Positions 16,894-26,858 are shown, numbered from the stretch's first letter. The stretch is DNA of 64,000 bases from Myroides sp. N17-2 (GCF_002286775.1 NZ_NSGJ01000008.1:79975-143974); one strand, 5' to 3'. Made by a program: numbers and translations. The notes: a model not told the origin generated them from the letters alone.

Positions 16894-19299
16894 TTAGTTT
16901 CTTAATGGTTTACCATTTTTCAACATATACTGAACTCTCTCTAAAGTTTTGCGTTCTCCACATAGTGATAAGAAAGCTTCTCTCTCTAGGTCTAATAAGT
17001 ACTGTTCTGTAACGAAAGTTGGTTCTGATAAATCTCCACCAGCCATAACATACGCTAATTTATTAGCTATCTTACGGTCGTGTTCTGAGATGTATTTACC
17101 AGCTAACATACTATCTGTTCCTACTAAGAACATTCCTAATGCTTGACGACCAAGTACTTTAATGTCTTTTCTAAGAGCAGGTTGTGTGTATCCAGCTTGT
17201 GCCATTACTAAAGCCTCTCTTTTTGCTTGTGCAATTTGCAAGTCTTTATTTACGACAACTAAATCTTTTCCTTTTTGTAATATATTTAAGTCAAAAGCTT
17301 CTTGTGCAGATGTAGCTACTTTAGCCATACCGATCGTTAAGAAGTGCTCTTGTAGTGTATTTAATTCCACATCATTTTTGCGGTATAAATCAGCAGCTCT
17401 CACAGTCATCTCTTTAGAACCACCACCACCAGGGATAAGTCCTACACCGAATTCTACTAATCCGATATATGTCTCAGCAGCAGCGACTACTTTATCAGCA
17501 TGTAAGCTCAACTCACATCCACCACCGAAAGTCATTCCATGAGGAGCAGCTACTACTGGAATACCAGAGTAACGCATTTTCATCATTGTATCTTGGAATG
17601 TTTTGATTGCGATGTTTAATTCATCCCAATCTTGCTCTGCAGCCATCATGAAAATCATCATAAGGTTAGCCCCAACAGAGAAGTTACTACCTTGGTTACC
17701 TACTACTAATCCTTGGAAGTCTTTCTCAGCGATTTCAACCGCTTTGTTTAATCCAGCTAATACTCCACCACCGATTGTATTCATTTTAGAGTGGAACTCT
17801 AAGTTCACAATACCATCTCCTAAGTCGATTAATGAAGCCTCACTATTACCCCATACTTTATTAGTAGCTCTAATATTGTCAAGGATAATGAAAGCATCTT
17901 GCCCTGGAATTGGTTCAAAAGCTTTTGTATTTTGGTTGTAGTACAGTTTTTTACCGTTTTCTACTTTATAGAAGCTTTTCGCTCCTGATGCAGCTAATTC
18001 TTTAACCCAGTCAGCTACTGTATATCCTTCTTTTTCTACTAAAGCGATACCTTTTTCGATACCTACTAAATCCCAAGTTTGGAATGGTCCATATTTCCAA
18101 GCATATCCTGTGCGCATAGCGTCATCGATAGGGAATAGGGTATCTGTGATTTCAGGAACACGTTGAGAAACATAAGCAAATAATGAAGCGAAGTGTTTTC
18201 TGATTAATTCACCAGCTTTTGTTTGATCTGCTAATAATAAAGCCAATTTAGCTTTCGTTCCACCAGCTTGTTTAGCTGTTTCTAAAACGGCTATTTTAGC
18301 GCGCTCTAATGGACGGTATTCTAATTTTTCTAAGTCTAATGCGTAGCGATTAGTCTTACCATCTTTATCAATCTCTTTATAGTAGAATCCTTTTCTTGAT
18401 TTATCACCTAAGAATTTGTTCTCTAATAAGAAGTTTAATGGTTTGCTATCTTTCACTTGTTGAATCATTGCATCAGCAGGACAGTTTTGTTTTAGTCCAT
18501 TTGTTACATTGATTGCTGTGTCAAGACCTACTAAATCTCCAAGTTTAAATGTACCCGTTTTAGGACGACCTAAGATAGATCCAGTTAATGTATCCGCTTC
18601 TTCTATAGTTAATCCTATTTCTTGAGCTAATTGCATTACCATAGCCATAGAGTATACTCCTATACGGTTACCGATAAATCCTGGTGTATCTTTACATAAT
18701 ACAGGTGTTTTACCTAAGTATAGGCTACTGTATTTTTGGAAGAATTCAAGTACCTCTGGAGCAGTTTGTGGGCCAGGGATAATCTCAAACAATTGTAAGT
18801 ATCTTGGAGGGTTGAAGAAGTGCGTTCCACAGAAGTGTTTTTGGAAGTCTTCTGAGCGACCTTCTGCCATTAGTTTCATTGGAATACCTGATGTATTCGA
18901 AGTAATTAATGAACCTGGTTTTCTATATTTTTCTATCTGTTCGAAGACAGATTTTTTAATGTCTAATCTTTCGATTACAACTTCGATTACCCAGTCGTAA
19001 TCTTTTATTTTTACTAAATCATCTTCTATATTTCCAACAGCGATGCGTGAAGCAAAAGCTTGTGAATAAATAGGAGCAGGTTTAGATTTAAGTGCATTAG
19101 CTAAGTGAGTACTCGCTATTTTATTTCTTACGACTTTACTTTCTAGTGTAAGTCCCTTTTTTTCCTCTTCAGGAGTTAATTCTCTAGGTACAATGTCAAG
19201 AAGCAATACTTCTAGTCCAATATTAGCAAAATGACAAGCAATAGCTGATCCCATTACACCAGATCCTACTACTGCTACCTTTTTAATTATTCTTTTCAT
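16894..19299 (-). CDS. 3-hydroxyacyl-CoA dehydrogenase / enoyl-CoA hydratase fusion (FadB-like)
   Basis: Bifunctional beta-oxidation enzyme of 801 residues. The dehydrogenase part comes first (NAD site VAVVGSGVMGSAIA at residues 8-21, SNTSGIP, HFFNPPRYLQLFE, then the helical C-terminal half), and a crotonase-fold hydratase follows (NQGSNFSVGANLMM, GMTFGGGCELSLHADK around residues 540-620). This order is the reverse of E. coli FadB and matches the Bacillus YusL-type arrangement. Pairs with the adjacent thiolase. Confidence 0.93.
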   Translation of the reverse strand: MKRIIKKVAVVGSGVMGSAIACHFANIGLEVLLLDIVPRELTPEEEKKGLTLESKVVRNKIASTHLANALKSKPAPIYSQAFASRIAVGNIEDDLVKIKDYDWVIEVVIERLDIKKSVFEQIEKYRKPGSLITSNTSGIPMKLMAEGRSEDFQKHFCGTHFFNPPRYLQLFEIIPGPQTAPEVLEFFQKYSSLYLGKTPVLCKDTPGFIGNRIGVYSMAMVMQLAQEIGLTIEEADTLTGSILGRPKTGTFKLGDLVGLDTAINVTNGLKQNCPADAMIQQVKDSKPLNFLLENKFLGDKSRKGFYYKEIDKDGKTNRYALDLEKLEYRPLERAKIAVLETAKQAGGTKAKLALLLADQTKAGELIRKHFASLFAYVSQRVPEITDTLFPIDDAMRTGYAWKYGPFQTWDLVGIEKGIALVEKEGYTVADWVKELAASGAKSFYKVENGKKLYYNQNTKAFEPIPGQDAFIILDNIRATNKVWGNSEASLIDLGDGIVNLEFHSKMNTIGGGVLAGLNKAVEIAEKDFQGLVVGNQGSNFSVGANLMMIFMMAAEQDWDELNIAIKTFQDTMMKMRYSGIPVVAAPHGMTFGGGCELSLHADKVVAAAETYIGLVEFGVGLIPGGGGSKEMTVRAADLYRKNDVELNTLQEHFLTIGMAKVATSAQEAFDLNILQKGKDLVVVNKDLQIAQAKREALVMAQAGYTQPALRKDIKVLGRQALGMFLVGTDSMLAGKYISEHDRKIANKLAYVMAGGDLSEPTFVTEQYLLDLEREAFLSLCGERKTLERVQYMLKNGKPLRN

Positions 19300-19354
19300 A
19301 TTTTATTGTTCTTTGGTTTCTATACTGTTATAACACTTGGATAAGATACGACAA

Positions 19355-19792
19355 TTATTTGTCTTCAAATATACTTTTGTCGTTGATTAACTGATTGATA
19401 ACTTCAGTTACTTCCATAAAGTGTTTGATTTTTTCTTCAGATATTTGTGCGTGTATTTTTTCATTAAAGCGTTTTACCTTTGCTTTTGAAAGCTCTCTCT
19501 TTTCTAAACCAAGAGGAGTAAGTTTAATGATTACACCACGACCATCATTAGGATTCTTCTCACGCGTGATCAATTTATTCTCTTCCAATTTTTTTAGTGT
19601 GCGTGTAAGACTAGTCGCTTCCATTCCCATATTAGGACCTAATAGAGTAGAGGGAGTCCCTTCTTTATCTATACTTAAAAGTGCAAACGCAAGCGACATC
19701 GTAGCATCGTATTTTGATGCTTCTTCATTGTACATTCTAGCTACTGCTTGCCATGTTGCTCTTAATACGTAATCGATTGTTGTGTTTTTCAT
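19355..19792 (-). CDS. MarR-family transcriptional regulator of the fad cluster
   Basis: 145-residue winged-helix protein: the core RTLKKLEENKLITREKNPNDGRGVIIKLTPLG is the MarR recognition helix and wing, with the DGR wing motif. I start at MKNTTIDYVLR; the longer frame would place 14 codons over the promoter. It lies between fadD and the fadB-like gene on the same strand and probably represses the cluster, with an acyl-CoA or fatty acid as the likely ligand (inference). A palindrome over its promoter is its candidate operator. Confidence 0.9.
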   Translation of the reverse strand: MKNTTIDYVLRATWQAVARMYNEEASKYDATMSLAFALLSIDKEGTPSTLLGPNMGMEATSLTRTLKKLEENKLITREKNPNDGRGVIIKLTPLGLEKRELSKAKVKRFNEKIHAQISEEKIKHFMEVTEVINQLINDKSIFEDK

Positions 19793-19808
19793 ATTGTATT
19801 GAATAATC

Positions 19809-19816
19809 CAAATATA
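19809..19816 (-). promoter_or_regulatory. -7 box of marR
   Basis: TATATTTG on the minus strand, 17 bp before the start codon; the adjoining palindrome covers the -33 region. Confidence 0.55.
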
Positions 19817-19819
19817 AAA

Positions 19820-19847
19820 AAAAATAGTATGCACGCATACTATTTTT
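19820..19847. promoter_or_regulatory. Candidate MarR operator palindrome
   Basis: Perfect 13-bp arms AAAAATAGTATGC / GCATACTATTTTT around a 2-bp centre (AC). It spans roughly -15 to -45 of the predicted marR promoter, the expected place for an autorepressor. It could also act as a terminator of fadD on the minus strand, because a T run follows there. Confidence 0.6.
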
Positions 19848-19881
19848 AAAATATTTATTCGTTAAGTGAGAATTTTTGTAA

Positions 19882-21657
19882 TTAACCTCTATAAATTTTA
19901 TCGTAAAGGTCTTGGTGTTTCGCTAAAATGATGCGTCTACGTAGTTTTAAAGTAGGTGTTAAGTGTTCGCTATCAATGCTCCAAACGTCCGGAGTAAGTT
20001 CAAATTTCTTAACTTGTTCCCATTTACCAAACTTTTTATTGATTTCTTCTACTTCTGCAGCTACACGTTCTATAACCTTAGGGTTTTTGACGATTTCTTC
20101 ATTTGTAGTACCGATATCATATCTCTTGCGACGTGCCCATTCTTTTACGAAGTCAAAGTCTATCTGGATAAAGGCTGCAGGCATTTTTTCTCCTTCACCG
20201 ATTACCATTATTTGCTCGATAAAACGAGATTGTTTCATCATATTTTCAATCATCTGTGGAGCTACATATTTACCTCCTGAAGTCTTGAACATTTCTTTTT
20301 TACGATCTGTAATGTGTAAGAAACCATCTTCATCTATCTTACCGATATCTTCTGTATGGAAATAACCGTCTTTAATAACGCTATTTGTTTTTTCTTCATC
20401 TTTAAAGTAACCTAACATTACATTAGGAGCTTTACATAGTATCTCACCATCTTCTGCTATTTTTACCTCTACATTGCTTAAAGGGCGACCTACTGTTCCG
20501 AATCTCAACCCACCATTACGAGCATCATTTACTGAAATAACAGGAGAAGTCTCTGTTAGACCATATCCTTCCATCACAGGAATACCTGCAGCGTTAAATA
20601 CTCTAGATAAACGAGCTTGAAGTGGAGCACTACCTGAAACGATTATCTTCATTTCTCCTCCTAATCCTTCTTGCCATTTACTAAATACTAGTTTTCTAGC
20701 GATTTTTAATTGGAAGTTATAGAAAGCGCCTCTATTGTATGGTTCGTACTTAAACCCAAGCTCTAAAGCCCAGAAGAAAATACGTTTTTTAATCCCTGTT
20801 AATGAAGAACCTTTAGCGAATATTTTATCGTATACTTTCTCTAATAGACGAGGTACCACAGTCATTACGTTAGGGTTAACTTCTTTTAAGTTGTCTCCCA
20901 TTTTATCGATAGACTCTGCGTAGTAAATAGATGTCCCTGAGAATTGGTATAAATAGATAAGCATTCTTTCGAATACGTGACATAGCGGTAGGAAACTAAG
21001 TGCTTTATAGTGATCTTCACGACCAAATGGAACGCGTTCCCAACTTCCTAATACGTTAGATAAGATATTGTTATGCGATAACATAACTCCCTTAGGTCTA
21101 CCTGTAGTTCCTGAAGTATAGATTAGTGTAGCTAAGTGATCAGGAGTGATAGTATCTTTAATACGATCCACTTCTGCTTGAGTAGAAGTGTCGATACCTA
21201 AAGCAAGTATTTCATCAAAGTTCTTACATCCTTCGATTTTATCAAATGAACAAATACCTTTTAATTCGGGTAATTGATCTCTAACACTCATTAGTTTGTC
21301 ATAAATCTCTTGGTCTGACACGACACAGTATTTTGCCTCAGAGTGACTAAGGATAAACTGATAATCTTCAGCTGAGATAGTAGGGTAGATGGGCACGTTC
21401 TGAGCGCCGATTTGTAATATACCAATATCTAAAAGATTCCATTTAGTTTGGTTATTAGCAGAGATGACAGCTATTTTATCATTCACTTGAATGCCTATGT
21501 TTAGTAAGGCACGTGAGACCATATTAGCTTTGTCTATATATTCCTGTGAAGATGTCTTTTCCCATACTCCGTTTACTTTAGTGACTAAAGCTTCCGCTAG
21601 AGGAAAATGTGCATTTTGGAAATAAGGAATATCAAAAAGTCTTGTAGGATTTACCAT
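19882..21657 (-). CDS. fadD: Long-chain acyl-CoA synthetase (AMP-forming)
   Basis: Activates fatty acids with ATP and CoA. ANL-superfamily motifs: P-loop TLIYTSGTTGRPKGVMLSH (about residues 177-195), PVMEGYGLTETSPV, and HTEDIGKIDEDGFLHITDRKKEMFKTSGGK near residues 440-470. Overall it resembles the eukaryote-like FACL/long-chain (AMP-dependent synthetase, FAA1-type) group. 591 residues, normal. First gene of the cluster. The operator is downstream of it, so fadD may have a separate promoter. Confidence 0.93.
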   Translation of the reverse strand: MVNPTRLFDIPYFQNAHFPLAEALVTKVNGVWEKTSSQEYIDKANMVSRALLNIGIQVNDKIAVISANNQTKWNLLDIGILQIGAQNVPIYPTISAEDYQFILSHSEAKYCVVSDQEIYDKLMSVRDQLPELKGICSFDKIEGCKNFDEILALGIDTSTQAEVDRIKDTITPDHLATLIYTSGTTGRPKGVMLSHNNILSNVLGSWERVPFGREDHYKALSFLPLCHVFERMLIYLYQFSGTSIYYAESIDKMGDNLKEVNPNVMTVVPRLLEKVYDKIFAKGSSLTGIKKRIFFWALELGFKYEPYNRGAFYNFQLKIARKLVFSKWQEGLGGEMKIIVSGSAPLQARLSRVFNAAGIPVMEGYGLTETSPVISVNDARNGGLRFGTVGRPLSNVEVKIAEDGEILCKAPNVMLGYFKDEEKTNSVIKDGYFHTEDIGKIDEDGFLHITDRKKEMFKTSGGKYVAPQMIENMMKQSRFIEQIMVIGEGEKMPAAFIQIDFDFVKEWARRKRYDIGTTNEEIVKNPKVIERVAAEVEEINKKFGKWEQVKKFELTPDVWSIDSEHLTPTLKLRRRIILAKHQDLYDKIYRG

Positions 21658-22211
21658 GTTATCATTAATTAGCTAACGCAAAGTACGAAAAAAATATATG
21701 ATTTCCTCTATTTAATGTGTACTTGACAAGTTTTAAATATTTTGATTGCTATTCCTTTAGTTGATTTTCTTCTAAATTACATTATTCGTTATTCTAGTAA
21801 AATGCAGTTGAATTATATGTTTAGTTGTTAAGGTATTGATATTCAGTTGTTGTTTTTTATTTAAAATATGAAGAGTGAGGAGGTTTCTATATGATACATC
21901 GGTTAATTGGGGTAATTTAATTTTGAGAATAATTGCTTTTAGGTAGATAAAATAACCGTTATTGCTATTTAGATGGTGAGGTTATCTTGAAATTGAATTT
22001 ATTCTATCCAATCTCCTTCATTAATGTTATATTTTAATTCGTAACTTTGTCATTCTAAATGTATCTGTATTTATTTATAAATTATTGATATTCATATAGT
22101 TCTGGATTGTATTTCTTTATACTTATCTCAAAACCTCCTTTTTTTTCCAATTATTATTTATGAAGTTGCTATCTTGCTTTGTGTGATTGCATAGTGATAG
22201 CATTATATCTG

Positions 22212-22255
22212 CATAGTGACTCCATTAAAATAACCTTTTTAATGGAGTCACTATG
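22212..22255. repeat. Perfect 19-bp inverted repeat (hairpin)
   Basis: Arm CATAGTGACTCCATTAAAA (22212-22230) and its exact complement (22237-22255) are separated by a 6-nt loop TAACCT. There is no T-run after it, so it does not look like a standard terminator. Confidence 0.9.
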
Positions 22256-22293
22256 GACTCATTATGGACTCACTATGGACTCACTATGGACTC
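22250..22293. repeat. Four tandem 11-bp repeats
   Basis: Unit ACTATGGACTC repeated four times head to tail (second unit ATTATGGACTC), overlapping the right arm of the inverted repeat. The period is about one helical turn. Sequence is related to the hairpin arm (CACTATG). Confidence 0.9.
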
Positions 22294-22463
22294 ACTCCAA
22301 AGAAAACTGCACAGATACGCTTAAGTTATCTTATTAATTCGTGATTTAATTGTTTTAAAATTTGACCTAGAAGATGGGTCTGAAAAGTAGTGTGAAATTT
22401 GGTATTCAGTGTTTTGTAAATATACACAATAAAATGTATTATTTTGTTGTCTTTCAGTGTTTT

Positions 22464-22556
22464 ATTAAACTCGTAAACAGTTTTAGCCAAATACTATAAG
22501 GCTATTCTACTTCATAATTCTTTTCGGTTAGATGTTTATCACTTATTCTAGGTAAA
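22464..22556. repeat. Dispersed intergenic repeat, copy A
   Basis: Shares the core TTAGCCAAATACTA...GCTATTCTACTTCATA with copies at 27.7, 33.7, 38.5 and 59.4 kb. Ends are weakly complementary (TAAAC / GTTTA). The internal hairpin seen in copies B and C is absent here. Confidence 0.7.
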
Positions 22557-22677
22557 ATACTGGGCAATAAATCTAAAAAAGCTTTGTTTTTAATAGGATA
22601 GATTGTCGAAAGTAGATAATTATACTAATTAGATATAAAATGCCTTATCTACTTCTATAATTCAGAGTAGAAATGAT

Positions 22678-22685
22678 TAAGTTTG
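22678..22685 (+). promoter_or_regulatory. -7 box of the first LtaS-like gene
   Basis: TAAGTTTG matches TAnnTTTG, 23 bp before the ATG. Confidence 0.5.
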
Positions 22686-22708
22686 TGTTTCTATAAAAAT
22701 GAATACTT

Positions 22709-24634
22709 ATGATTTCTAATCGTTATCGATTAAATGAACTATTAGTAATGGGGTATAGATTGTTCTTGGCCTTTTTCTTTTATTTCATCGCTCGTACCTT
22801 ATTTTATTTCTACAATAGTGATTTATTAAATGTGGATTCTTTCGGTCAGTTTATGGAGCTTGCGTACCATGGAATTACATTTGACAGGATGGCTATTTTT
22901 TATGTCAATCTACTGTTTATATTACTATCTATACTACCCTTGTTTATCAATACTAAAAAAGGATATCAGAAGGTGGTGTTCTATGCGTATATTATACCAA
23001 ACTTGATTGCATATTCAACTAATTTTATTGACTTTATTTATTACAGATTTATCTATTCACGTACTACTATAGCGGTGTTCGACAGTTTAGAACACGAGTC
23101 TAATAAGGGACAGTTGTTTATGAATTTCTTAGTTAACTACTGGCATGTATTCATTATTTGTATTATATTATGCGTGGCATGGGTATACTTATATAAGCGA
23201 GTGAAGTTTACTAGATTTTTAAAAGTAGAGGCTAAAGGTGCTTACTGGATATTGAGTGTTATTATTATTATTTTGACAGGTGTAGGGGTATTAGCAGGTG
23301 TACGTGGAGATCTTAAGAAATCAACGCGTCCTCTAAATATCATAGATGCCAATAGATATGTTGAAAAACCTGAGCATGCAGATATTATTTTAAATACTCC
23401 ATTTGCTATCCTTCGTACGTTAGGAACAACTAGTTTTAAGAAGGTAGAGTATATGGATGAAGCTACCCTTAATAAGTATGTGAGCAGTGTCAAACAGTAT
23501 AATACAAATGAGGCGAGTACACCTAATATAGTATTGTTTATCACAGAAAGTTACGGTCGTGAGTATATTGGGGCTTTTAATAGGGATATGAATATTAAGG
23601 ATTATAAGAGTTATACTCCATTTTTAGATTCATTATCGCAGCACAGTTTAATATTTCCTAATGCATTCGCTAATGGGTATAAATCTATACATGGTGTGTC
23701 ATCTGTGATAGCGGGTATTCCTTCATTTAAAGATGCTTTTACATCATCACCTTATCCTAAACAGAAAATAGAATCATTAGTATCTACTTTAAAATCTAAG
23801 GGATATGATACTTCATTTTTCCATGGAGCACCTAATGGGTCTATGGGATTCTTAGGTTTTGGTAATATACTTGGGTATGATCATTATTATGGTAAGACAG
23901 AGTATAATAATGATGCAGACTTCGATGGAACTTGGGGGATCTGGGATGAACCATTCTTTAGATACATGAAGCAGACATTAAGTGAGAAAAAAAGACCTTT
24001 CTTTGCTACGTTATTTAGTGTGTCGTCACATGAACCATTTAATATTCCTGCAGAATATGAAGGTAAGTTTCCGAAGGGAAACCAACCTATTCATAAAACA
24101 GTTGGGTACACAGATTATGCATTTAAAAAGTTCTTCGAAGAGAGCAGTAAAGAGGCTTGGTTTAAAAATACCATCTTTATCATTACTGCAGATCATACTA
24201 ATCAAATAGATTATGATATATATAAAGAATTAGTGAATCGTACAGCAGTGCCTATTCTAATATATACACCTGATGAACGTGTAAAAGGTGTAGATAAGCG
24301 ACTAGCACAGCAGATAGATATTTATCCGACTGTATTAGATTTAATAGGGTATGATAAGCCATTTAGAAGTTGGGGACGCAGTCTAGTTAACGACACGATA
24401 ACTACGCCTTATACAATAAACTATGGTGGTAATGAATATACATACCAAGAAGGAAATTATATCGTACGATTTAATGGAAAAGAGGTAACAGGATTCTACG
24501 ATATCAATGACAAGGGACTTAAAACGAACCTTATCAGTAAGAAGAATAAAGAGATGGAACGTTTAGAGATGAAGACTAAAGCATTCGTACAAGACTATTT
24601 TACCCGTATCATCGATAAGAAATTAGATAAGTAA
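22709..24634 (+). CDS. LTA synthase/sulfatase-superfamily membrane protein, paralog 1
   Basis: 641 residues: five N-terminal membrane segments (to about residue 200) then an extracytoplasmic alkaline-phosphatase-superfamily domain. Predicted metal/nucleophile sites are Glu280 (ITESYGREY), the Ser/Thr-rich HGVSS (328-332) and Asp495-His496 (ITADHTNQ). LtaS-type enzymes transfer phosphoglycerol; Gram-negative relatives also move phosphoethanolamine. Flavobacteria lack classical lipoteichoic acid, so the donor and acceptor here are unknown. Tandem with a close paralog. Confidence 0.85.
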   Translation: MISNRYRLNELLVMGYRLFLAFFFYFIARTLFYFYNSDLLNVDSFGQFMELAYHGITFDRMAIFYVNLLFILLSILPLFINTKKGYQKVVFYAYIIPNLIAYSTNFIDFIYYRFIYSRTTIAVFDSLEHESNKGQLFMNFLVNYWHVFIICIILCVAWVYLYKRVKFTRFLKVEAKGAYWILSVIIIILTGVGVLAGVRGDLKKSTRPLNIIDANRYVEKPEHADIILNTPFAILRTLGTTSFKKVEYMDEATLNKYVSSVKQYNTNEASTPNIVLFITESYGREYIGAFNRDMNIKDYKSYTPFLDSLSQHSLIFPNAFANGYKSIHGVSSVIAGIPSFKDAFTSSPYPKQKIESLVSTLKSKGYDTSFFHGAPNGSMGFLGFGNILGYDHYYGKTEYNNDADFDGTWGIWDEPFFRYMKQTLSEKKRPFFATLFSVSSHEPFNIPAEYEGKFPKGNQPIHKTVGYTDYAFKKFFEESSKEAWFKNTIFIITADHTNQIDYDIYKELVNRTAVPILIYTPDERVKGVDKRLAQQIDIYPTVLDLIGYDKPFRSWGRSLVNDTITTPYTINYGGNEYTYQEGNYIVRFNGKEVTGFYDINDKGLKTNLISKKNKEMERLEMKTKAFVQDYFTRIIDKKLDK

Positions 24635-24655
24635 ATAGACATTAATGTTGTAATT

Positions 24656-24690
24656 AAAAGAGCACCTTCAGTAGAGGTGCTCTTTTATTT
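24656..24690 (+). terminator. Terminator after LtaS-like paralog 1
   Basis: Perfect 12-bp stem AAAAGAGCACCT / AGGTGCTCTTTT, 7-nt loop, then T-rich tail. Confidence 0.9.
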
Positions 24691-24894
24691 TGGGAAACTC
24701 GCATTTTAACTGAAATGAGATTAATGAATTTTTAAAGTGAAATGTATTCGGTTAATGAGATGTGGTGATGTCTTTTGTTCATTATTATTCAATCCGTTTA
24801 AGAGTTTTTTTTTGTTCATTTTAATTAAAATTTTAATAAAAAATGGAGAATCACAAAGTTGTTCTAGGTTAAGGTTTTAGGGGTGGTTTTTGAT

Positions 24895-24902
24895 TAAATT
24901 TG
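24895..24902 (+). promoter_or_regulatory. -7 box of the second LtaS-like gene
   Basis: TAAATTTG matches TAnnTTTG, 33 bp before the ATG. The rest of the 300-nt gap before it shows only the preceding terminator. Confidence 0.5.
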
Positions 24903-24935
24903 CTAGTGATAATTAACGATTCCCCACTCTAATAT

Positions 24936-26858
24936 ATGTTAACTAATAGATTCAGAACCCAAGAAATACTGGTGATGATATACCGATTATTACTAGCTTT
25001 TTTCTTTTACTTTATAGCTCGTTTTTTCTTTTATTATTATAATGCCGATTTATTAAACGTTACTTCAGTAGAACAATTTTTAGAACTGTCTTTTTATGCA
25101 TTATCTTTTGATAGCATGTCTATTTTCTACATGAGTATATTGTTCATTTTGCTATCAATATTACCATTGTTTATAAATACTAAACCAAGCTATCAGAAAG
25201 TAGTGTTCTACAGTTATTTTATACCTAATTTACTTGCTTATGCTACTAACTATGTAGATCTTATATATTATCGTTTTATTTTATCTAGAACTACTATCAG
25301 TGTTTTTGATAGTTTAGAACATGAGAAGAATAAAGCAGTATTGATTTCTAATTTTTTAATTAATTATTGGTCAGCTTGGGCTTTATTAATTATTACTTCT
25401 ATTCTTTGGATCTATTTATATAATAGAGTTAAGATTAAGTATTATGTAGTCGAATCTACCAAGCATTATTTATTAACTACTTTAATTATATTGCCTATCG
25501 CTGTTTTAGGAGTGGTAAGTGGAATAAGAGGGGGTTTTACAAAAAAAAGTAGACCTATTAATATAGTAGATGCAAATAGATATACAGCTAAACCTGAGCA
25601 TGGAGATATTGTTTTAAATACACCTTTTGCTATTCTTCGTACCATAGGTAAGACTAGTTATAAGAAAGTGAATTTTATGGAACAGAAGATGCTTAAAAAG
25701 TATGTTAGTGGTGTGAAACAGTATGATGTGAATAAATCGAATACACCTAACATTGTTTTGTTTATCACAGAAAGTTACGGTCGTGAGTATATGGGTGCTT
25801 TTAATAAGGATATGAATATTAAAGATTATAAGAGTTATACTCCTTTTATAGATTCTCTTGCTCAGCATAGTTTGATTTTTCCTAATGCATTTGCTAATGG
25901 CTATAAATCTCTTCATGGAGTGTCCTCTATTATAGCAGGTATTCCTTCATTTGAAGAAGCATTTACATCATCCCCATATCCTAAACAAAAAATAGAGTCT
26001 TTAGTATCTACTTTAAAATCTAAGGGATATGATACTTCTTTCTTTCATGGAGCTGCTAATGGGTCTATGGGATTCTTAGGTTTTGGTAATATACTAGGGT
26101 ATGATCATTATTATGGTATGTCAGAGTATAATAATGATGAGGACTTTGATGGGACTTGGGGTATCTGGGATGAGCCATTCTTTAGATATATGAAGCAGAC
26201 ATTAAGTGAGAAAAAAGGACCTTTCTTTGCTACATTATTTAGTGTGTCTTCACATGAACCATTTAAACTTCCTGCTGAATATGAGGGTAAGTTCCCTATG
26301 GGAAATTTACCTATCCATAAGACAATAGGGTATACGGACTATGCGTTTAAGAAGTTCTTCGAAGAGAGTAGTAAAGAGTCCTGGTTTAAAAACACTATCT
26401 TTATCATTACCGCAGATCATACTAATCAGATAGATTATGATGTATATAAAGAATTAGTCAATCGTACCGCTGTGCCTATTCTAATATATACACCTGATGA
26501 GCGTGTAAAAGGTGTAGATAAGCGACTAGCACAGCAGATAGATATTTATCCGACTGTATTAGATTTAATAGGGTATAATAAACCGTTTAGAAGCTGGGGA
26601 AGAAGTTTGATAAATGATAATAAAACTGTGCCTTATACGATAAACTACGGGGGTAATGAATACACTTATCAAGAGGGTAATTATATTGTGAGATTTAACG
26701 GAAGTGAAGTAACAGGATTCTATGATATCAATGACAAGGGACTTAAAACGAACCTTATCAGTAAAAAGAATAAAGAAATGGAGTTATTAGAGAAAAAATG
26801 TAAAGCCTTTATTCAAGATTATTTTGCCCGTATTATCGATAAGAAATTAGATAAGTAA
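24936..26858 (+). CDS. LTA synthase/sulfatase-superfamily membrane protein, paralog 2
   Basis: 640 residues with the same layout as paralog 1: five membrane segments, then the catalytic domain with ITESYGREY, HGVSS and ITADHTNQ. The N-terminal half differs moderately (about one residue in three by eye), while long parts of the C-terminal half are almost identical at both protein and DNA level. Each copy has its own promoter and terminator, so they can be regulated separately. Substrate unknown, as for paralog 1. Confidence 0.85.
   Translation: MLTNRFRTQEILVMIYRLLLAFFFYFIARFFFYYYNADLLNVTSVEQFLELSFYALSFDSMSIFYMSILFILLSILPLFINTKPSYQKVVFYSYFIPNLLAYATNYVDLIYYRFILSRTTISVFDSLEHEKNKAVLISNFLINYWSAWALLIITSILWIYLYNRVKIKYYVVESTKHYLLTTLIILPIAVLGVVSGIRGGFTKKSRPINIVDANRYTAKPEHGDIVLNTPFAILRTIGKTSYKKVNFMEQKMLKKYVSGVKQYDVNKSNTPNIVLFITESYGREYMGAFNKDMNIKDYKSYTPFIDSLAQHSLIFPNAFANGYKSLHGVSSIIAGIPSFEEAFTSSPYPKQKIESLVSTLKSKGYDTSFFHGAANGSMGFLGFGNILGYDHYYGMSEYNNDEDFDGTWGIWDEPFFRYMKQTLSEKKGPFFATLFSVSSHEPFKLPAEYEGKFPMGNLPIHKTIGYTDYAFKKFFEESSKESWFKNTIFIITADHTNQIDYDVYKELVNRTAVPILIYTPDERVKGVDKRLAQQIDIYPTVLDLIGYNKPFRSWGRSLINDNKTVPYTINYGGNEYTYQEGNYIVRFNGSEVTGFYDINDKGLKTNLISKKNKEMELLEKKCKAFIQDYFARIIDKKLDK

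Larger units (their letters stand above)
21658..22708. other. Long non-coding stretch, 1.05 kb
   Basis: No convincing gene on either strand; very AT-rich. It holds the 19-bp inverted repeat plus tandem 11-bp repeats (22212-22293), one copy of the dispersed intergenic repeat (22464-22556) and the promoter of the following gene. The 21700-22200 part shows nothing I can name. Confidence 0.6.

Noticed and set aside
13857..19299. E. coli-type fadBA arrangement
   Set aside because: The dehydrogenase part precedes the hydratase part, as in Bacillus YusL; the symbol fadB was therefore not assigned.
22250..22293. CRISPR-like repeat
   Set aside because: The 11-bp units are directly adjacent, with no spacers and no cas genes nearby.
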